Positions 22,182-33,074 of a stretch of DNA of 64,000 nt are shown piece after piece (position 1 is the first letter of the stretch; each line of letters starts with the position of its first letter). This DNA is from Desmodesmus armatus (taxonomy: Eukaryota; Chlorophyta; Chlorophyceae; Sphaeropleales; Scenedesmaceae). The position numbers and the translations under genes are program-made. The stretch lies in NCBI GenBank assembly GCA_007449985.2, contig VIIQ02000825.1, positions 62,001 through 126,000 on the forward strand, in the 5' to 3' direction. The notes under the pieces were generated by a model. The model saw nothing but the letters and a program-made list of their open reading frames with translations. It made no database searches and was not told where the DNA came from.

Positions 22182-23057
22182 TCAGCTCTGCAGTCTCCTC
22201 ATTCCCCCCGGTCTTAAGCTAAGTTGGTGTTTGGTCCAGCTAACAGCTGAGCGGCGTGCTGTGTCATACCAGGAAGGTCCCACTGTGTAACCCAAACCAG
22301 TAGCTACAGGGTGCACTACTCGCTGTATGAACTGCTCGGCTAGTGCTACATTGGTAGCTACGGTGGCGGCCGTGTCAGCTGCTGCTAGTGGGATGTGATT
22401 CAGGCCCTTGGACAGCAACTCCCGCAGTGCTGGTCTAGTTACAAACCCCAGGTCCATGGTGCGCACGTGTTGTGTGCCTATCACTGCTGTGGCGTGCTGT
22501 TGTATGACACGGTCTTCAACAGGTACCTTAAACCACTCAGGGTATGCCCCGCAGCCACACGTGCCTGTGGTAAGCACTCCTATCAGGTGGTCCACAGTTG
22601 TCGGCTGTGCTAATGCTGCCCTTGCGTTCATGACTAGCGGCTTCAGCTGCTGATCATGGGACCAGGCTATCTGAAACTGTGGTAGTGCTGCTGCTATGTC
22701 AGCTGGCAGCTGTGCTACTACTGCTTCCTTGAGCATGGCCATGGATGGTGCCCTTTGCAACTGCCTGCTAGTGTAACGCGCTGTGAGCCGCACCCCCTGA
22801 TCCGCTGGCCTAACAGTGATAGGTATCTTCCTGCCCACGCCACTCACATCTATCCGCCTGCGTGCCTCTGGTAGGGTTGCATCGTTGTCTGGGTCATAAT
22901 CCAAGTCAAGATGCTCCTCATCCTGACCCACTGCCGGAGGGACCCCGTCCTGCTGCTGTGTGCCACCCAGCTGCTCGTCGTCGGCTGCCTCGTGCAGCCC
23001 CAAGGCCCTCATGCTGCTCATGTTGTCTGCTGTTAGGTAGCGCCTATCCTGTTTCAA
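22182..23057 (-). CDS. N-terminal part of the Penelope-like RT protein
   Basis: The frame starts with ATG at 23057 and runs 291 codons. Its first 90 residues are acidic and low complexity (LDLDYDPDNDATLPEARRR). The middle has TTGTCGCGAYPEWFKVP and then LRELLSKGLNHIPL. A Cys-rich turn followed by a block ending in LRxLLSKGxxxxxxP also precedes the RT in metazoan relatives of this RT branch, as I remember them. The frame is lost near 22204-22209, at a run of six C on the plus strand. The correct continuation is NEETAELTDSIRLDIAELQ, which leads into the RT frame. One missing or extra base would explain it. Confidence 0.65.
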   Translation of the reverse strand: MKQDRRYLTADNMSSMRALGLHEAADDEQLGGTQQQDGVPPAVGQDEEHLDLDYDPDNDATLPEARRRIDVSGVGRKIPITVRPADQGVRLTARYTSRQLQRAPSMAMLKEAVVAQLPADIAAALPQFQIAWSHDQQLKPLVMNARAALAQPTTVDHLIGVLTTGTCGCGAYPEWFKVPVEDRVIQQHATAVIGTQHVRTMDLGFVTRPALRELLSKGLNHIPLAAADTAATVATNVALAEQFIQRVVHPVATGLGYTVGPSWYDTARRSAVSWTKHQLSLRPGGMRRLQS

Positions 23058-23228
23058 GGCAAACAGACAGCCCGATGCAGTGAGCTGCTGCTTATGGCAA
23101 GCACCTTATTGCGAGTGGTGTCATACACTCGCCACACATACAGCACTAGGAAAGTTTAGCCACAGGCAATCAGCTGTTTGCAGAGGGGTACAAGCACCCT
23201 GCCGTTGATGGGCTGTGGTACTTACTTA
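23058..23228. other. 5' flank of the Penelope-like element
   Basis: This short AT-richer segment ends at the junction with L1-B sequence at about 23229. I find no terminal repeat that would define the element's end. Confidence 0.3.
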
Positions 23229-24558
23229 CTGCAGCGGCGCCTTCGACTGCTGCACTAACACCGCCTCCCCAAGGCCGGGCAATGCACGGCGCAGGTTCGC
23301 CCTCATGAAGGGCTTCCATGCTGCCCGCCTGGGATGCAGCAGCGCTGCTGCTGTGCGTGCCTGCATTGCTGCTGCATGCGCCCTGACATCAACCTGTCCT
23401 GACCCTCCCATGGCAACTGGTAAGCTGGCCACCGCTGCAGGAGGGCTCTCATTCCAGTGTTTGATGTGCGCCTCCCGCGCACAACCCTGCCCCGTGACAA
23501 AGGCTGCGATGCGGCGGTGGATCCTGGACATGAGGTCAAAAAAAAAAAGCTGGCACCGGCACAAACTGCGCGTGGTATGTGAGGCAAGACTCCATGACCT
23601 GCCGTGCCACTGCACAGCGCCCCACATACGTGAGGTCCTGCCTCGCCCACTGCCGCACCCGCCACGAGATGGTCTGCAATCGCTGTGTGTACAACGCTGA
23701 CGCATGTGGTTTTTTTTTTGCATGTGGTTCCGCCCCTGATGCTGAGAGCACGCATGTGGTTCCGCCCCTGATGCTGAGAGCAGAATACCAAGAGTTGGTA
23801 GAAGACTTAGGAGGCAGCAGGAGGCGACTGGTCCGCCCACAGCAGCGACTTGATAGTTGGCATGGTTAGTGGTTGGGTTAGTGCTGGAGGCTTTGATAGT
23901 AGCAGACTTAGACGTTAAAAAGCAGGTGCATGGTTGAGCCCTGGTGTCTGCTTCGTGCAGGCTGCGCTGCACAAGCGCCGCTCACATAATCATGTGGTGA
24001 GGGTGGTGGTGCCCCCTCAAAGGGTGGTGATTGTCAGCTTGCGCCATTCTCCTGCAAGAGCAAATGAGGGGTGGCAGTGGTTGCTTGACTCCGCTCATGT
24101 AACAAGCCTACCCTTAAAAAAAAAACAAAAAAAAATACCAAGGTGCCTGATGGGGTGCTGTGCTGTGTCAGGGAATGGGATGCCGGTCCCTGGGTCAACC
24201 CCCACAAACGGCTGCTGCACACCCACCTCCATCCCCTGACACTTGCCCACGTTCAGCTTTGCACCGCTGGCAGCACAGAACGGCATCACAGCCCTCTGTA
24301 CCAACACCCCCACCAACAAAAAAAAAACACCCCCACCCCCTGCCTGCTGGCTGCATGCAGAGTGCCGCACGGTGTCATCCGCATGCTGCATGCAGCAGGG
24401 TGCTGCCGACCCATCCGGCATCCTGATACTGTCTACCTCCACTGCTGCCTGAAAGGCCCTACACCTGGCTGCCAGGGGCTGCGCTGCTATGACGTACAGC
24501 AGCGGGCTGAGTGGGCTGCCCTGCGCACACCCTGAAGGGATGTCAAACAGCCGGCTGT
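23229..24558 (-). pseudogene. L1-B ORF2 fragment (RT end and post-RT region)
   Basis: The fragment is homologous to about 45068-45955 of the fuller L1-B copy. It encodes, on the minus strand, a segment around the RT active site (RMPDGSAAPCCMQHADDT near 24400) and the following region (ADARAHAAAMQARTAAALLH and similar). It is interrupted by a 341-bp L1-type tail at 23793-24133 with TSDs, by poly(A)-only insertions near 23712 and 24315, and by an A-run at about 23536 where the intact copy has a single G. A 32-bp direct repeat lies at 23720-23783. The edges at 23229 and 24558 are abrupt joins to unrelated sequence. It is not functional. Confidence 0.8.
23793..24133 (+). mobile_element. L1-type 3' tail insertion (341 bp)
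   Basis: It is flanked by AATACCAAG at 23784-23792 and 24134-24142. The right end is poly(A) interrupted by one C. The last 200 bases match the L1-A/A2 tail (GTGGTGAGGGTGG, GTTGCTTGACTCCGCTC), while the first 130 bases are not seen elsewhere in the window. This may be a SINE with its own 5' part fused to an L1-like 3' end. Confidence 0.8.
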
Positions 24559-24673
24559 TTCTGCAGTACCGTCTGCGTCACAGCAAGCAGTGACTATCGT
24601 AGACAATTGCGGGTGCGTGGTGGAGCCCTGGTGTCTGCTTTCAGCAGGCTGCGCTGCAATGCGCCGCTCATTG
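24559..24673 (+). mobile_element. L1-A 3' UTR fragment
   Basis: The sequence TTTCTGCAGTACCGTCTGCG onward is identical in type to the L1-A 3' UTR at 27690. It stops at ATGCGCCGCTCATT without reaching the tail or poly(A). Confidence 0.75.
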
Positions 24674-24705
24674 TTTTTTTTTTTTTGGGAGTGAGCAAGT
24701 TACAA
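24674..24705 (-). mobile_element. 32-bp L1-type tail bordering satellite array 1
   Basis: Twelve T are followed by GGGAGTGAGCAAGTTACAAG, the complement of the L1 tail end. It joins the first satellite monomer directly. Confidence 0.7.
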
Positions 24706-26573
24706 GAACCAGATGATTTTTCCGGACCACCACCGCTGCGCACCATCACGCGCCACCCACCGACATCAACCCGCCGCTACGCGCCGCTCTGTGACTCAAT
24801 TGGGGTGCATGTTGGTACGCTTGAAGACACTATTTTTGTCTTTCACCAGAGCCAACCAGATGATTTTTCCGGACCACCACCGCTGCGCACCATCACGCGC
24901 CACCCACCGACATCAACCCGCCGCTACGCGCCGCTCTGTGACTCAATTGGGGTGCATGTTGGTACGCTTGAAGACACTATTTTTGTCTTTCACCAGAGCC
25001 AACCAGATGATTTTTCCGGACCACCACCGCTGCGCACCATCACGCGCCACCCACCGACATCAACCCGCCGCTACGCGCCGCTCTGTGACTCAATTGGGGT
25101 GCATGTTGGTACGCTTGAAGACACTATTTTTGTCTTTCACCAGAGCCAACCAGATGATTTTTCCGGACCACCACCGCTGCGCACCATCACGTGGCACCCA
25201 CCGACATCAACCCGCCGCTACGCGCCGCTCTGTGACTCAATTGGGATGCATGTTGGTACGCTTGAAGACACTATTTTTGTCTTTCACCAGAGCCAACCAG
25301 ATGATTTTTCCGGACCACCACTGCTGCGCACCATCACGCGGCACCCACCGACATCAACCCGCCGCTACGCGCCGCTCTGTGACTCAATTGGGGTGCATGT
25401 TGGTACGCTTGAAGACACTATTTTTGTCTTTCACCAGAGCCAACCAGATGATTTTTCCGGACCACCACCGCTGCGCACCATCACGCGCCACCCACCGACA
25501 TCAACCCGCCGCTACGCGCCGCTCTGTGACTCAATTGGGGTGCATGTTGGTACGCTTGAAGACACTATTTTTGTCTTTCACCAGAGCCAACCAGATGATT
25601 TTTCCGGACCACCACCGCTGCGCACCATCACGCGCCACCCACCGACATCAACCCGCCGCTACGCGCCGCTCTGTGACTCAATTGGGGTGCATGTTGGTAC
25701 GCTTGAAGACACTATTTTTGTCTTTCACCAGAGCCAACCAGATGATTTTTCCGGACCACCACCGCTGCGCACCATCACGCGCCACCCACCGACATCAACC
25801 CGCCGCTACGCGCCGCTCTGTGACTCAATTGGGGTGCATGTTGGTACGCTTGAAGACACTATTTTTGTCTTTCACCAGAGCCAACCAGATGATTTTTCCG
25901 GACCACCACCGCTGCGCACCATCACGCGCCACCCACCGACATCAACCCGCCGCTACGCGCCGCTCTGTGACTCAATTGGGGTGCATGTTGGTACGCTTGA
26001 AGACACTATTTTTGTCTTTCACCAGAGCCAACCAGATGATTTTTCCGGACCACCACCGCTGCGCACCATCACGCGGCACCCACCGACATCAACCCGCCGC
26101 TACGCGCCGCTCTGTGACTCAATTGGGGTGCATGTTGGTACGCTTGAAGACACTATTTTTGTCTTTCACCAGAGCCAACCAGATGATTTTTCCGGACCAC
26201 CACCGCTGCGCACCATCACGCGCCACCCACCGACATCAACCCGCCGCTACGCGCCGCTCTGTGACTCAATTGGGGTGCATGTTGGTACGCTTGAAGACAC
26301 TATTTTTGTCTTTCACCAGAGCCAACCAGATGATTTTTCCAGACCACCACCGCTGCGCACCATCACGTGGCACCCACCGACATCAACCCGCCGCTACGCG
26401 CCGCTCTGTGACTCAATTGGGGTGCATGTTGGTACGCTTGAAGACACTATTTTTGTCTTTCACCAGAGCCAACCAGATGATTTTTCCGGACCACCACTGC
26501 TGCGCACCATCACGCGGCACCCACCGACATCAACCCGCCGCTACGCGCCGCTCTGTGACTCAATTGGGGTGCA
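24706..26573 (+). repeat. 147-bp satellite, array 1 (about 12.7 monomers)
   Basis: The monomer start (ATGATTTTTCCGG) recurs at 24713, 24860, 25007 and so on, exactly 147 bp apart. Monomers differ at only a few positions (CGCGCC, CGCGGC or CGTGGC; CCGCTG or CTGCTG). Because 147 is divisible by three, two reading frames stay open throughout and give long artificial ORFs of 49-residue repeats. I see no start context, domain or codon bias that would make them genes. The array runs into an L1-B 3' end at 26573. Confidence 0.97.
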
Positions 26574-26719
26574 TCTTCACTGTCGAGGAGGACGGGGAGG
26601 TGGCCGTTGCAATCAGCACAGCAGGGTTGTGAGTGGTGGTGCACTGCACCGCGATTGGTGGGGACTACAGTTGTGTTGGGGTGGAAGGGTGTGTGACTTC
26701 TGATGGGACTTACTGGGCG
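26573..26719 (+). pseudogene. Extreme 3' end of L1-B ORF2 plus part of its UTR
   Basis: The sequence encodes IFTVEEDGE and AVAISTAGL before TGA, identical in type to the end of the L1-B ORF2. It is followed by about 90 bp of L1-B 3' UTR (GTGTGTGACTTCTGATGGG). It then switches at about 26720 to L1-A coding sequence, so this is a chimeric junction on both sides. Confidence 0.85.
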
Positions 26720-27382
26720 CCAAAGCCAACGCAGGCAGGCATGCTGCAGCAAGGGCAAGGTGGGGGTGGGGACACACCCCAGCAGCAGCAACGCAGCCAG
26801 GGTGGAGGTGGGGAAACACATCGGCAACTGCCACAGCAGCAGCAGCAGCTCCAGCAGCAATTGCAGGCTCCAGCTCTGAGCCCGGACAGCTACCAGCTCG
26901 AGTCTCTGTCACACCTCTTTGTGCAATGCCCGGTGGCAGTGGCCGTGTGGGCATGGTTTGCGCAGGTGTGGCACAGGGTGCAGCCTGGGGAATCGGTAGA
27001 CTTTAGCAGCACCCGCATCCTGTTGCTGGATTACAGCTCGGTGTGGCAGCCACCAGCGCAGCTGCGCCAGCTGTGGACTTACCTACGGCTGCTGCTGCTT
27101 GAGTCCTTCTGGGTGGTTCGGTGTGCCAGTGAGGGCCGCCCATACAGCAGTGCGGCTGTCACCCACAGGTTTAGGGCAGCACTGCAGCAGCAGCTCTCGC
27201 AGGACTGGCTAAGGACACAAGGGGACATCCGCCTAAACTCTGGGGTGCCTTTGTCTTGGCTCCGGGGTCGCAACCCTGAGCTGCTGCCGGAGCGGTTCGC
27301 CGCCAAATGGCAGCAGCCCGGGGTGCTGTACGCAGTGGGGGATGGCACAGGGCCCCGCCTTGTGCTGCCAGGGGATGCTTGA
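26720..27382 (+). pseudogene. L1-A ORF2 C-terminal fragment
   Basis: Reading starts inside ORF2. A glutamine-rich spacer is followed by the zinc-knuckle region typical of LINE ORF2 C-termini (SLSHLFVQCPVAVAVWAWF), the block LRLLLLESFWVVRCASEGR, and the terminal PLSWLRGRNPELLPERF ending VLPGDA and TGA at 27380-27382. No stop interrupts this part. It lacks endonuclease and RT and so cannot act alone. The fragment continues into its 3' UTR. Confidence 0.85.
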
Positions 27383-28248
27383 TGGGCTTCTTTGGGGACT
27401 GGGGGTTTCTGGACAGGGCATATTGCTCCACCAAAACATACAATCTACAAAAAAACATGGGGGTGGGCTTCTCCTGCTCCAGTTGGGATGGGGGTGGGGA
27501 TTTGGTTTCAGCATTATAGTGGTGAGTGGTTTGTGCATACTTTTGGGGGGCCAGCTCATGCTACCAGCCAGGGTTGGTGTCTACACCCCGGCAGGGGGTG
27601 CTAGTGACTTAGACATTGTGCCACCTCGCGTGGCGCTCCGTTCCAGGCGAGTCTAGTAGCCGTGTGGTGTCACTATGCTTTTTTGTATAGTTTCTGCAGT
27701 ACCGTCTGCGTCACAGCAAGCAGTGACTATCGTAGACAATTGCGGGTGCGTGGTGGAGCCCTGGTGTCTGCTTTTTTTTTGTGTGTGCAGGGTGAGCAAG
27801 TTACAAGAGCGGAGTCAAGCAACAGAAGCTACCCCTCAAAGGCTCTGGCAAGAGGATGGCGCAACCTGACCGGCACCACCCTGTGAAGGGGCAAACCACC
27901 ACCCTCACCACGTGGTCGAATGAGCGGCGCATTGCAGCGCAGCCTGCTGAAAGCAGACCCCAGGGCTCCACTACGCACCCGCAAATTGTCTACGATTGTC
28001 ACTGCCGGCTGTGACGCAGGCGGTAATGCAGAAACTATACAAAAGCATAGTGACACCACACGGCTGGTGTCTGCTTTCAGCAGGCTGCGCTGCAATGCGC
28101 CGCTCATTTGACCATGTGGTGAGGGTGGTGGTTTGCCCCTTCACAGGGTGGCGCCGGTCAGGTTGCGCTATCCTCTTGCCAGAGCCTTTGAGGGGTAGCT
28201 TCTGTTGCTTGACTCCGCTCTTGTAACCTGCTCACCCTGGAAAAAAAA
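27383..28248 (+). mobile_element. L1-A 3' UTR with a nested inverted tail
   Basis: This is the 3' UTR of the preceding L1-A fragment, ending GTAACCTGCTCACCCTGG and A8 at 28241-28248. It is interrupted by a minus-strand tail of the same family at 27775-28064, giving an inverted-repeat structure. Confidence 0.85.
27775..28064 (-). mobile_element. L1-A tail nested in reverse orientation (290 bp)
   Basis: The duplication TGGTGTCTGCTTT flanks it at 27762-27774 and 28065-28077. The element reads from poly(T) through the complement of the L1-A tail. Confidence 0.9.
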
Positions 28249-28568
28249 TGCGCGCAGTGTGGAGCCCGCCCCTGTGAGTGCACAGGTGGTAGGATGTGGC
28301 TGCTAGGACTGTCTTGGTGGTGTGTCTTGCGAGCGCACGTGTACTTCATGCTGTGTTTGCAAGGTCAAATAGTAGTTGAGTGCTGATTGTGCACAGTGTG
28401 AGACTTGGGGGCATATTGGGTACGTGGTTTGGGTCGGTGTCGCGTATGTGTAGGTGGTGTGCTCTTGCGTGAGAGTTGATCTTGTTCACAGTGTGGAAAT
28501 CAACCATGTGTGCAAGGTGGTTTGCTGCTAGTGCACAGTGCGACACTAGGTGGCATGAACCGGCAAAA
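28249..28568 (+). mobile_element. L1-B 3' UTR-like segment
   Basis: This GT-rich segment matches the complement of 42560-42890, which lies in the 3' flank of the fuller L1-B copy (shared block GTGTGCTCTTGCGTGAGAG). It has no coding content. At 28553-28579 an 11-bp repeat GCATGAACCGG is separated by CAAAA. Confidence 0.6.
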
Positions 28569-31500
28569 GCATGAACCGGCCCCCCAAAGTCTGCACAAAC
28601 CACTCACCACTACTGCGGAATCCAAACCCCAACCCCCATCCCTGCTGCATCGCAACACGAAGTAGCCCACCCCCATTTTTTTGTAGATTGTATGTTTTGG
28701 TGGCCCCAAAAGGCCCCAAAAAAAAAGGCCCCATCCAGAAACCCCCAGTCCCAAAACAGGCCCATCAAGCATCTCCTGGCAGCACAAGGCGGGGCCCTGT
28801 GCCATCCCCCACTGCGTACAACACCCCCGGCTGCTGCCATTTGGCGGCGAACCGCTCCGGCAGCAGCTCAGGGTTGCGGCCCCGGAGCCAAGACAAAGGC
28901 ACCCCAGAGTTTAGGCGGATGTCCCCTTGTGTCCTGAGCCAGTCCTGCGAGAGCTGCTGCTGCAGTGCTGTCCTAAACCTATGGGTGACAGCCGCACTGC
29001 TGTATGGACGGCCCTCACTGGCACACCGAACCACCCAGAAGGACTCAAGCAGCAGCAACCGTAGGTAAGTCCACAGCTGGCGCAGCGGCGCTGGTGGCTG
29101 CCATACCGAGCTGTCCTCTAGCAATAGGATGCGGGTGCTGCTAAAGTCTATCGTTTCCCCTGGCTGCACCCTGTGCCACACCTGCGCAAACCACGCCCAT
29201 ACGGCCACTGCCACCGGGCACTGCACAAAGAGGTGGGACAGAGACTCGAGCTGGTAGCTGTCCGGGCTCGTAGCTGGAGCTTGCAATTGTTGCTGGAGCT
29301 GCTGCTGCTGCTGTTGCAGTTGCTGATGTGCTTCCCCACCGCTATCCTAGCTGCGTTGTTGCTACTGGGGTGTTTCCCCACCCAACCCTTGCCCTTGCTG
29401 CAGCATGCCTGCCGGCGTTGGCGGCGGCTGCAGCAGCCCTCCCTCCCCAACCTGTCGCTGCTGCTGTTGCTGGTGTTGCACCCCCCCAGCCTGGCCTAGC
29501 TGTCGCTGTTGTTGCGGCCGTGGAGGGTGCTGTTGCCCCGGTTGGCACTGCGGTTGCGGGCAGCAGCATCTCAGCAGCTCCTGCATGTTAGTGGCAGCAT
29601 ACACCCTACCGCCCCCCACCAGGACGGCTGCATGGAGCATCTGCCACCCAAAGACCCGCAGCAGCCGCGGCAGGCGCTTGTCAGCAGCCCGGCGGTATGC
29701 TGCCACCCAGGCTGAGTCGGCTGGTGCAGCAGGCGGTAGGCCGCGCTCCAGAGGGTCCTTGCTGTCATCCACAGCTGGGGCAGCGACGTGCTGCAAGTCC
29801 TGATGTTGTCGCCAGGCTGTCGGCTGCGACCCTGCTGCTGTAGTTGCCCTGTCTGTCACTCGCTGCCGGACATGCTGGCGAGCTGGGCTGGCGTGCATCC
29901 AGGGGGCATCATACGCTGCCATCTGGTCGGCAGTCGTGATGCTGCGGCTGGAGCTGCCGCTGTTGAAGCCCGCCTGCATCATCTCTCCAAAGCTGCGCTT
30001 GTGCTTCCCTTGCAGCTGCTGCAGGGCGGAGCCCGGTGCCAGGGTGCCTTCACTATCCCGCCACAAGCGCGGCCGTACACCCACTGCTGGGACCCAGCCA
30101 CGCTGTGATCTGCAGCTGAGCTGCACTAGCCTGCGGGTGGCTTCCCTGACCGAATACCGTGGCAGTGGCAAGTCCGGCCCAAAACCCCAGACATTGGGGT
30201 CTACCTGAATCTCATCCCACCGCCCTACCAGATAGTACGCCGCCGGAGGGTCCCTTGGCTCCCCCCCTGGCTGCTGCTGCCGCTGCTTGTGCTGTCCGCG
30301 GGGGCCGCCCAAGGGGGCAAACACCACGCAGCACGGCGACAGCTCCGCGTCCGGTGGCAGGGCCGGCTCTGCGTCGAGGCAGCAGAGGCTGCCGTCCAGC
30401 TGCACGTCATACCAGTGGACTGCATCCTCGCCCTGCTGCCGAGCCCACCTGCGCTGTGGGTCCAAGCGCCACTGCGGCTGCGCTGGCGCCTGCAGAGTTG
30501 CGTGCCATGCCTCTGGCAGCACGAGGCCGTCAGTAGCTGGCACAAAGGCCAACCGTGGCGCCACTTGCCCCAGGGTTGTGCCCGCCAGGCGGGGCACCAA
30601 AGTGGTGGGCAAGCTGGGGACAGAGGTGAACAGCCCACCTCTGACTGCGCTGGCCACGCTGTAGTTCCCTATGACTGGCTCCAGTTGTATCTGCTTGACT
30701 GTCATGCCCTCGTGGGAGACCCGCCTGTGCAGCCCCAGCGCCTGAAACGCTGCAATGTGTGCTGCGTGTCTAGCGCTGAGGCGCCGCCGCTGTGCTGCTG
30801 CTGCCTGTCCAGAAGAGTGCTGCTGCAGCAGCAGCCGCTCCCCCGCCCCCGGCGCTCCACGGTCCAGGTTCGCCCGCATGAACTGCTTCCATGCGTGCCT
30901 GTGCGGGTGCAGCAGTGCTGCCATGACCTTTGCCTGCATGGCGGTGACGTGCGCCTGCACATCCACGCAGGCGACGCCACCCTGCTTGGCCTGCAGGCTG
31001 GCCACCTGCTGAGCTGGGCGCCATCGCAGCAGCCGGTCGTCGGTGTTGCGGATACACCCCAACCCCAGCACAAAGGCGGAGATGCGCCGCTGGATAAGGC
31101 GCATGAGGTCGGCAGGCACTGGCACAAACTGCGCATGGTACACCAAGCAGGAGGCCAGCACCTGCCGGGCGACTTCACACCTGCCCAGCAGGGTGAGGTC
31201 GTACCTACTCCAGGTGCGTGCCCGGTGCCCAATGCTGTGTAACCGCTGCTCGAAAAGCTGGCTGGCAAAGGCTGTCGCCCCCCTGACTGATAGGAGTATG
31301 CCCAGATGCTTGATAGGGGTGTCTGCCGTGTTAACAAACTGCACCCCCGTCGCTGCATCCAAACCCTGCAACCCGCTGTGAAGTCCCAGCCCCATACCTC
31401 GGCTCTTGTCAACGTTAAGCTTGGCTGCGCTGGCTGCACAGAACGGCGCCACCGCCTGCTGCAGCAAGGTGCCCACATCGGCTGGTGCAGCCGCGTGCAG

Positions 31501-33070
31501 GGTGGTGTCGTCTGCGTGCTGGTGGCAGCAGGGCGCAGGGCCGTGGCCGTCAGGAAGGCTGATGCTGGTGATCCTGCCCTCCTGCTGCAGCTGCCGGCAG
31601 CGGGCTGCTAGCGGCTGTGTTGCTATGACATACAGAAGCGGGCTGAGGGGGCTGCCCTGCGCGCAGCCTGAAGGGATGTCAAACACCCTGCTGCGGTGGC
31701 CGCCATTGAACACTATCTGCCCTACTGTGCCCTCCAGCAGCAGGCGCACCCAGCGCCTGCTGCTCTCAGGGAACCCCATGGCCTCCATGCAGCGCAACAA
31801 CCACCCCCTGTTGAGGCGGTCGTAGGCTTTCTCAAAGTCTAAAAAGACAATGCAGCCCGGCCGCTGCACCTCCTGGAGGTAGTCGATTTCCTCCAGGTGC
31901 AGCAGCACGTTGTCTGCAATGTCGCGCCCCGGCACGAACGCTGTCTGTGTGGGGTCTATGACGCTGGCGCAAGCTGGCCCAAACCTGTGCACCATCACCT
32001 TGGCGATGATCTTGAGGTCGCAGTTTAGGAGGGTGATGGGCCTATAGCTGGCAGGGTCGGCTCTGGGCTTGCCACCCCCCTTGTAGATCAGGGTGATCAG
32101 GCCCAGCCGCTGCGACTCGGACAGCCGCAGCGCCGGCTGCTGGAAGCTGTAGTTGAAGGCTGCCACCAGGGGCTGCCCCACCACCTCCCACATGGCAGTG
32201 TAGAACTCATAGGTGAGCCCGTCGCTGCCAGGGGCCTTGCCCCGGGGCAAGCTGGCCAGCGCCGCTTGCACCTCCTGCCCCGTCAGGGTACCCTCCTCCC
32301 CTTCCCCGCTGCACTGCTGCTGCTGTTGTTCGTCTAGCTGCTTATCTATTGCTGCCAGGATCACATCCTGCTGTTGCTGGTCGGTCGGATGGCAGGAGAA
32401 CAGGCCGCCCTTGGCAGGATCGTAGAAATCCGCCAGCAGCCCTCCCACTGCTGCCACCCCTTCCGTGCCCTGGGCTGCTACCGTCACCCCGTCCGGCCGC
32501 TGCACCTCACTGATGACTTGAGGCTCCTGTGCTGCGCGTGCCAGCTGGTGGAACCAGAAGGTGGACTGTTCCCCAAAGACTTCCCACAACGTCTGAGTTG
32601 CCGCTGTTTGCTGCTGCAGCTGGCTGCGTTCAAACGCAGTGAGCGCCGTCTCTGCCGCCAGCTGCTGCCGTACAGACTCTGTGTCCCGCAGCACGCGTTG
32701 CTGTCGCCTCGCTGTCAGCACCTGGTGCCAGAGGCGCTTGCGCTCCTGGTGTTGCTGCCGTTTGAGAAGGAGCTGTTGCTGTTTGCAGAGATCCTGCGCC
32801 AGCTGCTTGATGTGCTCCCACTGCGCCGCTGGGTCCAAAGGCGGGCTGCGCTGCTCCAGTGCTGTTATGGCATCCTGCAGGTTGCTGCGATACTGCTCCC
32901 TGAAGGCCTCCACCCCCAGCAGGTGGTTGGGGAAGCGCCAGCGCCCCTTGCCAGGCTCCGGCGTGCCTGGCGGCAAGAGGGAGGCCAGCACAGGGCGGTG
33001 GTCGCTGGGGAAGCGCCTGTGCTGCTGCGTGCTGTGCAGCCATGACTGCGCGCAATCTGCAAGAAACACA
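28569..33070 (-). mobile_element. L1-A element, truncated at both ends
   Basis: This is the longest L1-A copy in the window. The 5' end begins within the endonuclease domain, and the 3' UTR stops at 28569 before the conserved tail. It is flanked by L1-B sequence on both sides. Confidence 0.85.
28765..33069 (-). pseudogene. L1-A ORF2: endonuclease remnant, RT, zinc knuckle
   Basis: One frame of about 1435 codons encodes an L1-clade ORF2, interrupted only by two TAG codons at about 29345-29361. Compared with the intact sequence at 63700-63730 these are CAG changed to TAG within a Gln tract. The N-terminus keeps just the end of the APE-type endonuclease (RRFPSDHRPVLAS). The RT follows: GKAPGSDGLTYEFYTAMW, RPITLLNCDLKIIAKV, FLDFEKAYDRLNRGW (motif A), SGCAQGSPLSPLLYV (motif B) and HADDTTLHA (motif C). 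The C-terminus has the zinc-knuckle region and ends VLPGDA. The RT looks intact, but the missing endonuclease and the stops make this copy inactive. Confidence 0.85.
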
Positions 33071-33074
33071 CACT

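Noticed and set aside
23536..23547. A-run in L1-B fragment as another micro-retroinsertion
   Set aside because: No flanking direct repeat is present; homopolymer growth or a sequencing artefact is equally likely.
24706..26573. CRISPR array
   Set aside because: The units are contiguous near-identical 147-bp monomers without unique spacers, in a eukaryotic repeat context.
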